Shown one piece after another: positions 26,617 through 35,205 of a stretch of 64,000 nt of DNA (the first letter of the stretch is position 1; every line of letters begins with the position of its first letter). Both the position numbers and the translations under genes were made by a program. The DNA is from Rosettibacter sp037481715 (lineage in GTDB: Bacteria > Bacteroidota > Ignavibacteria > Ignavibacteriales > Melioribacteraceae): positions 124,001 to 188,000 of the forward strand of contig JBBFLD010000006.1 of NCBI GenBank assembly GCA_037481715.1. Reading direction: 5' to 3'. Under the pieces are notes generated by a model that searched no databases, was not told the DNA's origin, and saw only the letters and a program-made list of their open reading frames with translations.

Positions 26617-29310
26617 TTAATAATAATATCCAATTGTAAAGTAGAAAAATGTTGGGCTCCAAACCACAATATTATTTGGAAGTGTGTTTTTTATATAAAA
26701 ACTTTTCCCAAAAGAAAAATCGGCAGGACCAACCGGCGTTTGGAATGAAATTGTTCCGCCGATTCCATGTCGTAAATCTTTAAATCGAATTTCTTCTTTT
26801 TGATTCCAGATTGAACCTAAATCGTAACGAAGACTAACATAAGTTGTGAAAAAAAGTTTAACAGGTAATTTATATCGATAACCAAGAGATGTAAGAAAAA
26901 TTTGTCTTCCTCGATATTCATACTCTCGCATTCCGAAGAAAGAATTTTGTCCTCCAAGCGAAAATTGTTGACTCAGTGGCAATGTTTTATCTGCGAACCC
27001 AAAAATTGTTTTAAATATCATTGTATGATTTTTCTTTATGCTGAAAGTGTTTTTATAATCGAAATAAAATTTTGTATAGCTGACATCACCGCCTAAGGCA
27101 GCTTGTGCAGTTTCATAAAATGTTCTTACAAGAAATCCTTCAGTTGGAAAAGGATAATCGTTTTGAGAATCAATGAAAAGCGTGAATCGTAATCCTGAAA
27201 TCATCGATTTATAAGTTGGTATAAAATAACTTGATTTATTTTTAATTTGGTCTTGTTGAAATCTTGCTTCGACTAAAAGATTACCAAACCTTTGGACTTG
27301 AGTTCCAATTCCGAAAGACCCTCCAAAAAATATTTGTCTGTATTCTCCAATTTTATTACGAATAAATCTGTTAAATGCAGCCGTAGTATCGTTTGCATAA
27401 ACATTCACATCATTGAACTCATAAAATGCTCTTATTTTATAAGTTAAGTATGTATCGAAGACACGGTTTGCTTTGTGTTCTAAGATGTATGAACGAGTTC
27501 TAATTCCGCCTGAAAATATTGCGCCCACTTCTGTTCCAGTTCCATTAAAATTTTCGTCGCGGATATCTACTGACATTTGTGAATAATTCTCGTTATCAAC
27601 TCTAAATCCTAAACGTAAAACACTTGAAGGTTTTTCAATCAAACGAATTTTTATATCGTTTTTACCAGAATTATTTTCTGTCAACAATTCAACCTGTTCG
27701 AATAAATTTGTGCTGCGCAGATTTGATAAACCAATTTTTGCATCGTTATATTTGAAATAATCTCCATGTTTTAGAGGAAATTCTCTTGTTACAATTCTTT
27801 CATTTGTTTTTTCATTCCCTTCAACGAAAACATTATTTATTTTTCCTTCATCAATTTCTATTAGAAGTTTTTTGGAATGTTCATCAAAATCTGTTTTTAC
27901 AATTTGTGCAAGTACATAACCTTTTGAGCGGTATAAATGCAAAATTTTTAGAAGTGCTCCTAAAACCGAATCAGGATTGAATGGTTTTTCAAGAAGAGGA
28001 TTTAAAATATTTGTAAAATCATTTGCAGTAAGAATCGAGTCACCTCTCAATTCATAACTTTCTATTTTGGGATTTTCAATTGCATGAAGCCTGACAAAAG
28101 TTTTGTTATTCTCTGTTGCAATTTCATAAAACAAGTCTTTAAAATTTCCGGTGCGCTGCAGAAGGTAAAGTTTATATAATAAATCCTTCTTGCTGATTAA
28201 ATCATAGTATTTTGTTCTAAATAGTGTATCTGCATAAGATGAAGTGTTGGCAATAAAAACATTTGTCAAATATTCATCTTGAAAAGGCAATTTGTTTTTA
28301 AATTGAACCTCAAATTTTTTCTCGATATTATTTATTACTTTTATTGCAGCTTCATAGCCTTTTATTACAAGTTCATTCAAGCTGTCGAAATCTGTATTTT
28401 TTCTTCCATGCAAATCAGGTTGAATTACAAAATCAGCTTCTTCAATTTGTTGTTCATTTAATATTTGCATTGGAATACTTACCAATTGGTCTGCAATCAC
28501 CCATGGATAATTTAATTCGCTTTCCTGATAAAGTGGACTTACAGCATTTGCAGCAATTACAATATCAGCTCCAAGTTTTCGAGTTTCCTTTACTGGAATA
28601 TTTGCTACAAGTCCACCATCAACTAGACTATAAGAATCTTTTTTTACTGGAGGCAAAAGAAGAGTTACACTTGAACTTGCTTGCATTGCAAGTCCAAGAG
28701 GTGGTTCATCGAGTATAATTTCTTTTCCCGAAATTAAATCTGTTGCTATTGCTCTAAATTTATAGAGGAGTTCATCAAAATTATTTTTTGATTTAATTGG
28801 GGCACTCAATGCAAGTAAATTTAGATAATTTGCACCGCGCTGACCTGAAAGTATAGATTTTGGGATTAATGGCTTAAGTCCTTCTAATCTAAAAGTAACA
28901 ACAGCTTTATCTTGAGTAATTTTCTGGTCAACAAATAATTCATTTCGATTTGTTTGTTCAATTGAGAAAAAGTCACCCCAGTTTGTTGATTTAACAATTG
29001 AATCAAGCTCGTTCAAATTATAACCGGAAGAATAAAGTCCTCCGATTATACTGCCCATGCTTGTTCCAACAATAATTTCAACAGGAAGATTTTTTTCTTC
29101 AAATGCTTTTAAGATTCCCAATTGAGAAATTGAGCGGGCACCTCCGCCGCTTAATGCAATTCCAATCTTTGGAAGATTATCTGGAATTTTTTTGGTTAAA
29201 CCAAACGGCAATTTTTTGTCAACCAGGTTTAACCTTAGCGTATCTTTTTGCTGTGCAAATACAGAAGCAGTTAAAATAATTATAATGAAAAGTCTATAAA
29301 ATTTATTCAC
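26617..29310 (-). CDS. Patatin-like phospholipase fused to POTRA/outer-membrane barrel (type Vd)
   Basis: This 897-residue exported protein has a signal peptide (about 1-19) and a patatin domain (about 46-270) with oxyanion loop SGGGAR (54-59), nucleophile Ser84 in GTSMG, and Asp231 of DGG as the dyad partner. A linker, POTRA-like repeats (about 430-560, containing IVKTDFDEHSKKLLIEIDEG and NVFVEGNEKTNERIVTREFPL) and a BamA/TpsB-type 16-strand barrel to the C-terminal aromatic residues follow. This layout is that of PlpD-type (type Vd) autotransporters, which deliver the lipase through their own barrel. It lies 18 bp after yidC on the same strand. It may act in lipid turnover or secretion. Confidence 0.92.
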   Translation of the reverse strand: MNKFYRLFIIIILTASVFAQQKDTLRLNLVDKKLPFGLTKKIPDNLPKIGIALSGGGARSISQLGILKAFEEKNLPVEIIVGTSMGSIIGGLYSSGYNLNELDSIVKSTNWGDFFSIEQTNRNELFVDQKITQDKAVVTFRLEGLKPLIPKSILSGQRGANYLNLLALSAPIKSKNNFDELLYKFRAIATDLISGKEIILDEPPLGLAMQASSSVTLLLPPVKKDSYSLVDGGLVANIPVKETRKLGADIVIAANAVSPLYQESELNYPWVIADQLVSIPMQILNEQQIEEADFVIQPDLHGRKNTDFDSLNELVIKGYEAAIKVINNIEKKFEVQFKNKLPFQDEYLTNVFIANTSSYADTLFRTKYYDLISKKDLLYKLYLLQRTGNFKDLFYEIATENNKTFVRLHAIENPKIESYELRGDSILTANDFTNILNPLLEKPFNPDSVLGALLKILHLYRSKGYVLAQIVKTDFDEHSKKLLIEIDEGKINNVFVEGNEKTNERIVTREFPLKHGDYFKYNDAKIGLSNLRSTNLFEQVELLTENNSGKNDIKIRLIEKPSSVLRLGFRVDNENYSQMSVDIRDENFNGTGTEVGAIFSGGIRTRSYILEHKANRVFDTYLTYKIRAFYEFNDVNVYANDTTAAFNRFIRNKIGEYRQIFFGGSFGIGTQVQRFGNLLVEARFQQDQIKNKSSYFIPTYKSMISGLRFTLFIDSQNDYPFPTEGFLVRTFYETAQAALGGDVSYTKFYFDYKNTFSIKKNHTMIFKTIFGFADKTLPLSQQFSLGGQNSFFGMREYEYRGRQIFLTSLGYRYKLPVKLFFTTYVSLRYDLGSIWNQKEEIRFKDLRHGIGGTISFQTPVGPADFSFGKSFYIKNTLPNNIVVWSPTFFYFTIGYYY

Positions 29311-29328
29311 AACGGTTTGAACCGCAGT

Positions 29329-31176
29329 TTATTTTCTTTTACGAACTGCTTTCTTTTGTGCCTGAGCCTGCTTTTCTGCTGCTTCCATCATTCGAGCCAT
29401 GAATCCTTTCTTTTTCTTTGGGTCTGCTACAGGAACAAGTTCAACATCATCTTTTCTTTTATTGATATAATATTGCTGTGCAATTGAAAGCAGATTGAAC
29501 ATGAAATAATAAAGATTCAATCCTGATGGAAATCCCATAAACATCAATGTAAACATTATTGGCATAATGTAAACAAGAGCTTTTTGCGATGGGTCCTTTA
29601 CAGTCTGCTTTTGCTGGATAAACATTGTTATTCCAAGCAATAGTGCAAGTCCACTTATGATATCAATATTAAATAGAGGAATCTTAAAAGGAAGTTTATA
29701 AATTTTATCTGGAGCAGAAAGATTATCTATCCATAAAACAAATGGTTTCTGTCTTATATCAATAACATTATTAAACAAACTCCACAGAGCAATTAATATA
29801 GGCATTTGCAAAAGCATAGGCAGACATCCGCCCATTGGATTAATTCCATAAGTTGAATAAAGCTTCATTGTTTCTTTTTGAATTCTTTGAGGGTCGTCTT
29901 TATACTTTTCCTTAATTTCATTTATCTTGGGCTGAAGCAGCTGCATCTTTTTCATCGACTTCATGCTTTGTTTTGTTAAAGGATGCAGTGCAAATTTTAT
30001 AATAATTGAAAGAACGATAATTACTAGTCCATAATTTGGAATAAATTTATGAAGAAATTGAAGCAATGGTAAAAGCACATATTCAGAAATTGGTCGAATT
30101 ATAAATTTCAATCCAAAGAAACTTCCGAAATCAACTATTACTTCAAAATTTTTTCCATAACTTTTAAGAACATCATAATCAATTGGGCCAAGATATAATT
30201 TGAAAGAATCCTTTTGATACTTTTGATTTTTGAAAGGAACTTTAAGACTCATGCTATAAAATTCACGAACACCAATAAAATATTGTTTATGAATTCCTTC
30301 AATATAAGCACCACCATCGTCACTTGGATTATTTGGAGCTAGGATTACAGTGAAATATTTATTTCTTACAGAAACCCAGTCTACTTTTCCATTAATATCT
30401 TTTGTGTATTTTTCGCCTTCGTGTGTGGCATCAATTATTGTTTGCTCTTCGCCTGCATAAACACTTGCATTTGAGTGATTAGCTTCGTCAACAGAATTTT
30501 TCTCTGTAAAGTTGATTCCATTATTCCAAACTACATCATATCTGTAGCTGCTTATAACATCATCAAAATTTTCAAATTCAATATCAACATCTGCAGAATA
30601 ATTGTTTCCGCGAAAAGTGAAAATCTTTTTAATTGTTCTATTGTCTGCTGTTGTAAAATTATAAATTAAAACGAGAGAATCTTTGCCGTTTAATTTGTAA
30701 TAATAATTATCTGCATTAAAATCGAAATCAAAATTAGAAGTGTTAACTAATTTTCCGTCTTTAGTAACAAAAATTATATTAAAATCGCCGCCCTGTTCAG
30801 TATTAACAAGCTGAACATGACGGTTATAAAAATCAGATTTATCAAATTCCTTGTAATACCATGTTTCATATTTTTTCAAATAATATTTTCTAATTTTTGC
30901 ACCGCGCGAAGTCAATTCAATTTTTGCGAGGTCGGTTTCAATTGTAATTATTCGTTCAGGTTTTGTAATATTCCCAAGATTGGTTTCTGTTTTAGTCGCA
31001 TCCTCTTTCTGAGCTTCTGTAATTTTTTCTTCTTTTTTCTCTTTAATCTCTTTTTGAACAGCTGTAGTATCAACAGTTTGTTTTTGAGGTGGAGGTGGTG
31101 TTGGAGTATTCCAGTAGAGCCAGAGAATTAAAATTATTCCGATTAAAATAAATCCAATTGTTGATTGTTTATCCAT
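29329..31176 (-). CDS. yidC: Membrane protein insertase YidC
   Basis: This 615-residue inner-membrane insertase has an N-terminal membrane helix (MDKQSTIGFILIGIILILWLYW) and a charged linker rich in K, E and T. A large periplasmic beta domain (about 80-345) follows, then five C-terminal helices of the Oxa1 core, with the conserved NYGLVIIVLSIIIKFALHPLT and GGCLPMLLQMPILIALW. The tail is basic. The start is chosen at the second ATG (31176), because AGGG lies at proper spacing only for it; the first ATG is two codons earlier at 31182. It follows yidD by 14 bp in the canonical rpmH-rnpA-yidD-yidC order. Confidence 0.96.
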   Translation of the reverse strand: MDKQSTIGFILIGIILILWLYWNTPTPPPPQKQTVDTTAVQKEIKEKKEEKITEAQKEDATKTETNLGNITKPERIITIETDLAKIELTSRGAKIRKYYLKKYETWYYKEFDKSDFYNRHVQLVNTEQGGDFNIIFVTKDGKLVNTSNFDFDFNADNYYYKLNGKDSLVLIYNFTTADNRTIKKIFTFRGNNYSADVDIEFENFDDVISSYRYDVVWNNGINFTEKNSVDEANHSNASVYAGEEQTIIDATHEGEKYTKDINGKVDWVSVRNKYFTVILAPNNPSDDGGAYIEGIHKQYFIGVREFYSMSLKVPFKNQKYQKDSFKLYLGPIDYDVLKSYGKNFEVIVDFGSFFGLKFIIRPISEYVLLPLLQFLHKFIPNYGLVIIVLSIIIKFALHPLTKQSMKSMKKMQLLQPKINEIKEKYKDDPQRIQKETMKLYSTYGINPMGGCLPMLLQMPILIALWSLFNNVIDIRQKPFVLWIDNLSAPDKIYKLPFKIPLFNIDIISGLALLLGITMFIQQKQTVKDPSQKALVYIMPIMFTLMFMGFPSGLNLYYFMFNLLSIAQQYYINKRKDDVELVPVADPKKKKGFMARMMEAAEKQAQAQKKAVRKRK

Positions 31177-31190
31177 TATCATCCCTATAA

Positions 31191-31400
31191 TTATTCTAGT
31201 GGGTCATAGCCGCCTTTGCTGAATGGATTACATCTTAAGATTCTCCATACAGCTTTTATTCCTCCCTTCAACACACCGTATTTCGACAAAGCTTCTACAG
31301 CATACTGAGAACAAGTTGGATAAAACCGGCAGGAAGAAGGGAAGAGCGGCGATATTATTTTTTGATAGATTTTAATTAAATATATAAAGATAAATCGCAT
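31191..31400 (-). CDS. yidD: Membrane protein insertion efficiency factor YidD
   Basis: This 69-residue protein has the family signature: an amphipathic N-terminus (LIKIYQKIISPLFPSSCRFYPTCSQYAVEAL) with the conserved Cys pair in SCRFYPTCSQY, then GGIKAVWRILRCNPFSKGGYDP. YidD assists YidC-dependent membrane insertion. It starts 1 bp after the rnpA stop. The length is at the short end of normal for the family and no part is missing. Confidence 0.96.
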   Translation of the reverse strand: MRFIFIYLIKIYQKIISPLFPSSCRFYPTCSQYAVEALSKYGVLKGGIKAVWRILRCNPFSKGGYDPLE

Positions 31401-31401
31401 T

Positions 31402-31800
31402 TTAAATTCTTAACTTAATCTTATTCATCAAATCTACAACTTCGGGCATAATATTGCATAGTTTAATTTTCTTATTCTTTTCTTCATTTAATGTATTTGA
31501 AGAAAAAATTATATACAAACAAACTTTCTTTTCTTCACAAAGAGATTTTAAAACTTGTTTATTCAGGCGGTACGATTCTCGTAAAAGTCTTTTTAATCTG
31601 TTTCGCCAGACCGCCTTACCGCTTTTTCTTGAAATTGCGAACGCAACTTTAACTCCGATAAAAGCCGGATTATTATCAATATAAAAAATTGCTTTTAAAT
31701 TAAAATTAGAAGAATAAATAACTTCGCCTTTTGAATAGAGAAGTTCAAATTCTTTTTTCTTTTTGATTCTTTCTTTTGCAGAAAGACCAAATAGTTTCAA
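31402..31800 (-). CDS. rnpA: Ribonuclease P protein component
   Basis: This 132-residue basic protein is the protein subunit of RNase P. The family motif is clear: a conserved N-terminal LSAKERIKKKKEFELLYSKG, then IGVKVAFAISRKSGKAVWRNRLKRLLRESYR, which includes the RNR RNA-binding motif. The start is a TTG 5 nt after AGGAGG on the minus strand. It lies 35 bp after rpmH, with a hairpin between them whose 3' arm overlaps the ribosome site. The C-terminus beyond about residue 105 is lysine-rich and variable. Confidence 0.94.
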   Translation of the reverse strand: MKLFGLSAKERIKKKKEFELLYSKGEVIYSSNFNLKAIFYIDNNPAFIGVKVAFAISRKSGKAVWRNRLKRLLRESYRLNKQVLKSLCEEKKVCLYIIFSSNTLNEEKNKKIKLCNIMPEVVDLMNKIKLRI

Positions 31801-31805
31801 ATGAA

Positions 31806-31827
31806 CCTCCTCGCTTATTATGCGAGG
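31806..31827 (-). promoter_or_regulatory. rnpA: Hairpin overlapping the rnpA ribosome-binding site
   Basis: On the minus strand CCTCGC (31827-31822) can pair with GCGAGG (31814-31809) around a 7-nt loop. The ribosome-binding site AGGAGG occupies 31811-31806, so its first three bases lie in the stem. The hairpin sits between the rpmH stop and the rnpA TTG and could lower RnpA translation relative to L34. Confidence 0.5.
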
Positions 31828-31835
31828 TGTTGTTA

Positions 31836-31982
31836 TCAGCGTTCGTCACTTACAGTTAATTTTTTTCTGCCTTTAGCTCTTCTTCTTGCAAGAACTTTTC
31901 TGCCGTTTTTTGTAGACATTCTTTCACGAAAGCCGTGTGTATTTTTTCTCTTTCTTATACTTGGTTGAAATGTTCTCTTCAT
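31836..31982 (-). CDS. rpmH: 50S ribosomal protein L34
   Basis: This is a 48-residue highly basic protein. It begins MKRTFQPSIRKRKNTHGFRE and continues RMSTKNGRKVLARRRAKGRKKLTVSDER, which is the unmistakable L34 sequence. The ATG is at 31980-31982 and the TGA at 31836-31838. It begins the rpmH-rnpA-yidD-yidC cluster. In many bacteria dnaA and oriC lie beside rpmH. Here the next gene is an outer-membrane protein and no DnaA boxes (TTATCCACA) were found upstream. Confidence 0.97.
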   Translation of the reverse strand: MKRTFQPSIRKRKNTHGFRERMSTKNGRKVLARRRAKGRKKLTVSDER

Positions 31983-32503
31983 TTTTTACCTTAATTTCAT
32001 TTGAAAGTGCGCAAAATTACTCAAATTATGTTTAATAACCAAAATTCTTGGAGAGATTCGGGGAGATATCAAAAAAAGGTGAGCGGAAATCCCAGCGAAC
32101 AGCCCAGCCGATTTACTGCCCGCCAGAATAACCGCCGCCTTTTAATTTTTTCTTATAAAGAAGAACCATAACATTTATGATAACTTCAATCAATATGCCA
32201 AATAAATTCTTGCAATATCTTTACAAATTCCAGCTACAATATTTTAGTATGTCTCATTCAGAAATACTTTATCAAAAAAGAACATTTTAAGTGCAAAATG
32301 AACTAATTATTTTTGCTATTCAAATTTTCTTTATCATTAAATAACATTTTAATAACAAGATTAGTTTGATTTACATCATAAAAATTTTATGAGCATGAAA
32401 TGATTTTAATTGTAAGAAAATTTTTAATCATAGTAACTTTTTGAATTATTCTAAGTCTAAATGTTCAGTGAAATTAGAATACAGATTAAAAAAAGAGATA
32501 AAT
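31983..32503. other. 521-bp divergent intergenic region with a GC-rich block
   Basis: The gap between rpmH and the DUF5916 gene contains no gene I can support. It is AT-rich except for a roughly 60-bp GC-rich block at about 32078-32140. It also holds one copy (32336-32355) of a 20-mer that recurs upstream of the PhoH gene. Promoters for both flanking genes must lie here but none matches the consensus well. No DnaA box, tRNA or known small RNA was recognised. Confidence 0.6.
32336..32355. repeat. 20-mer repeat, copy 1
   Basis: ATTAAATAACATTTTAATAA occurs identically here, in the leader region of the DUF5916 gene, and at 37868-37887. The sequence is AT-only apart from one C, so chance sharing is possible. 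Confidence 0.4.
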
Positions 32504-35155
32504 ATGAAAAAGCTATTGCTAATTCTGGTAATTTTATTTATACCATCATTATTCTTTTCTGCAGGAAGAACTAACAGCGATAAAGTTGTTCCCGCGTTGA
32601 AGGCAGAAAGTATTAAAATTATTCTTGATGGAAAGTTAGATGAACTCATCTGGCAAAATCCTCCAATTAAAGATTTTACACAAAGAGATCCTGATGAAGG
32701 AAAGCCTGCTTCTGAAGAAACTAATGTATGGATAGCATATGATAATGAAAACATTTATGTGGCTGCAAGATGTTTTGATTCTCACCCTGAATTAATTGAT
32801 GCAAGTTTAACAAGACGTGATAACTACATGCTATCTGATTGGTTTAGTTTTTATGTTGACCCTTACAATGATAAAAAGAACGGTTATTTTTTTGCGGTTA
32901 ACGCCGGAGGATCTATAATTGACGGAGTTTTATTTAACGACAGCTGGGATGATAACACTTGGGATGGAATTTGGGAAGCTAAAACCAACATCGACGAAAA
33001 AGGATGGACAGTTGAAATGAAAATTCCTTTTTCTCAACTCCGATTCAAAGAATCTGACAAGATGAAATGGGGAATTAACTTCGCAAGAGAGATTAAAAGA
33101 AAAAATGAAAGATCATACTATGTTATGGTCCCTAAAAAAGAAAGTGGATTTGTTTCCCGATTTGCAATCCTTGATGGACTTTACGGAATAAAACCAAAAC
33201 AAAGAATTGAAATTTTCCCTTATGTAGTTCAAAAAGCTCAATATCTTGTCCATGATGCAAATGACCCTTTCTATAAAAGCAATCAATACAAAACTTCAAT
33301 TGGAACAGATTTCAAAATAGGATTGGGTACCAATCTAAATATTGATGGAACAATTAATCCAGATTTTGGTCAGGTTGAAGTTGACCCTGCAGTAATTAAT
33401 CTAACAGCTTTTGAATCTTACTTTGAAGAAAAAAGACCATTTTTTATTGAAGGCTCTAACATTTTTTATTTTGGAATTGGCGGGGCAAATAATAACTGGG
33501 GATTTAATTTTGGCTGGCCTCAGCTTTTTTATTCAAGAAGAATTGGAAGCAGACCACACGGCGATGTTTCAGACAATGAATTTGTAAAATATCCATCTGA
33601 AACCAGAATTTTAGGTGCTGCTAAATTAACAGGCAAATTAAACGAAACAACTTCTATTGGAGCTGTCAGCGCAATAACAGAAAGAACTTATGCAACTTTA
33701 TTTAATAATGGAATAAAACACGATGAAGAAGTAGAACCTTTAACTCACTATGGAGTTCTAAGAACAAAAAAAGAATTCAATGAAGGAAAACAATCACTTG
33801 GATTTATGTTTACAAGTGTTAACAGAGATTTACGCACAAATTCATTAAAAAATATTTTACCAAAAAATGCATATACATTTGGAATTGACGGCTGGACATT
33901 TTTGGATGAATCAAAAGTCTATGTTTTAACTGGAGCTTTTGCCGGCAGTTATGTAGAAGGAAGTAAAGAAAGTTTACTTGAAATTCAACAAAGACCATAT
34001 CGATATCTTCAAAGACCTGATGCAAAATTTTTAAAACTTGATTCTACAAGAACTTCGCTTTCAGGGTATTATGGCAGATTAATGTTAAATAAACAGGAAG
34101 GAAATTTTTATGTCAATGCATCAGTGGGAGCTGTCTCACCTGGATTTGAACAAAATGATTTAGGATTTCAATGGAGTGCAGATAAAATTAATACACATAT
34201 TGTTTTGGGATACAGATGGTTTGAACCAGAAAAAATTTTCAGGTCAAAATTTGTTTATGTTGCTCATGCAAGGTCTTATAATTACGATGGAAATATTATC
34301 ACTAATTTTATATGGGGCAGATTTGGAGGAACATTTACAAATTATTACAGCATTTCAATTGGCGGTAGTTATCAATTCGAAACCTTTAATCCTTCGCTAA
34401 CAAGAGGAGGTCCTATAGCTAAAAATCCTGCTGAATGGGGTATCTGGTTTCATGCAGAAACTGATGAGAAAGAAAAACTAATACTGGAATTTGAAAATGA
34501 ATATGGAAAAGATAAACTCGGTGGATTATATGAAGGAATAAACATTGATTTAGACTGGAAACCAAATTCTCAAATTAAATTCAGCATTGGTCCTTCTTTT
34601 TCATATTCAATCAATCCAACACAGTGGATAGATAAATTTGAAGACCCTTATGCAGTAAATACATATTTCAACAGATATGTTTTTGGAAAAATTATTCAAC
34701 ATACGTTATCTGCTAACATTAGACTAAATTGGGCTTTTACACCAACATTAACTTTGCAGGTCTATCTGCAGCCGCTTTTTGCAGTTGGAGATTATCAGGA
34801 ATTCAAAGAACTAAGCAAACCCAAAAGCATGTCATATTTAACTTATGGACAAAATAATTCTTCAATAAAATATGATGAAGAAAATAATGAATACATTGTT
34901 GATCCTGATGGCAATGGTCCTGCAATGCCATTTAGATTTGGAAATCCAGATTTCAATTTCAAATCATTGAGAGGCACTGCAGTTTTAAGATGGGAAATAA
35001 AACCAGGTTCGGTTCTATATTTTGTATGGTCTCATGACCAAGTTAATGAAGACAATCCAGGAGTATTTGATTTCAAACGCGACGTAAAAAATTTATGGCA
35101 AACAACAGGTAATAATGTTTTAATGATTAAGTTCACATATTGGTTTAATTTATAA
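32504..35155 (+). CDS. DUF5916 outer-membrane protein with CBM9-like N-terminal domain
   Basis: This 883-residue exported protein is set to start at MKKLLLILVILFIPSLFFSAG, a clean signal peptide; the open frame runs 21 codons farther up (32441) without a ribosome site. The N-terminal domain (about 30-220) has the CBM9/DOMON-like pattern (IILDGKLDELIWQNPPIKDF, TNVWIAYDNENIYVAARCFD, DWFSFYVDPYNDKKNGYFFAVN). The rest is a beta barrel with the FVEKRPFFIEG-type motif (here YFEEKRPFFIEGSNIF) typical of DUF5916, and it ends in LMIKFTYWFNL with an aromatic-rich terminal strand. The family is common in Bacteroidota; its cargo is unknown. It stands alone. Confidence 0.88.
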   Translation: MKKLLLILVILFIPSLFFSAGRTNSDKVVPALKAESIKIILDGKLDELIWQNPPIKDFTQRDPDEGKPASEETNVWIAYDNENIYVAARCFDSHPELIDASLTRRDNYMLSDWFSFYVDPYNDKKNGYFFAVNAGGSIIDGVLFNDSWDDNTWDGIWEAKTNIDEKGWTVEMKIPFSQLRFKESDKMKWGINFAREIKRKNERSYYVMVPKKESGFVSRFAILDGLYGIKPKQRIEIFPYVVQKAQYLVHDANDPFYKSNQYKTSIGTDFKIGLGTNLNIDGTINPDFGQVEVDPAVINLTAFESYFEEKRPFFIEGSNIFYFGIGGANNNWGFNFGWPQLFYSRRIGSRPHGDVSDNEFVKYPSETRILGAAKLTGKLNETTSIGAVSAITERTYATLFNNGIKHDEEVEPLTHYGVLRTKKEFNEGKQSLGFMFTSVNRDLRTNSLKNILPKNAYTFGIDGWTFLDESKVYVLTGAFAGSYVEGSKESLLEIQQRPYRYLQRPDAKFLKLDSTRTSLSGYYGRLMLNKQEGNFYVNASVGAVSPGFEQNDLGFQWSADKINTHIVLGYRWFEPEKIFRSKFVYVAHARSYNYDGNIITNFIWGRFGGTFTNYYSISIGGSYQFETFNPSLTRGGPIAKNPAEWGIWFHAETDEKEKLILEFENEYGKDKLGGLYEGINIDLDWKPNSQIKFSIGPSFSYSINPTQWIDKFEDPYAVNTYFNRYVFGKIIQHTLSANIRLNWAFTPTLTLQVYLQPLFAVGDYQEFKELSKPKSMSYLTYGQNNSSIKYDEENNEYIVDPDGNGPAMPFRFGNPDFNFKSLRGTAVLRWEIKPGSVLYFVWSHDQVNEDNPGVFDFKRDVKNLWQTTGNNVLMIKFTYWFNL

Positions 35156-35205
35156 TTTACATTAACTTTCCAGCTCAAATTTAACTCAAATTATAAATTA
35201 AACAT

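Noticed and set aside
28344..28718. 124-residue glutamine/leucine-rich plus-strand frame
   Set aside because: It is an antisense shadow of the patatin gene, with composition arising from its codon pattern. There is no ribosome site or family motif.
31983..32503. Replication origin beside rpmH
   Set aside because: dnaA is absent and no TTATCCACA-type boxes or AT-rich 13-mers in array were seen. The neighbour is an outer-membrane protein gene.
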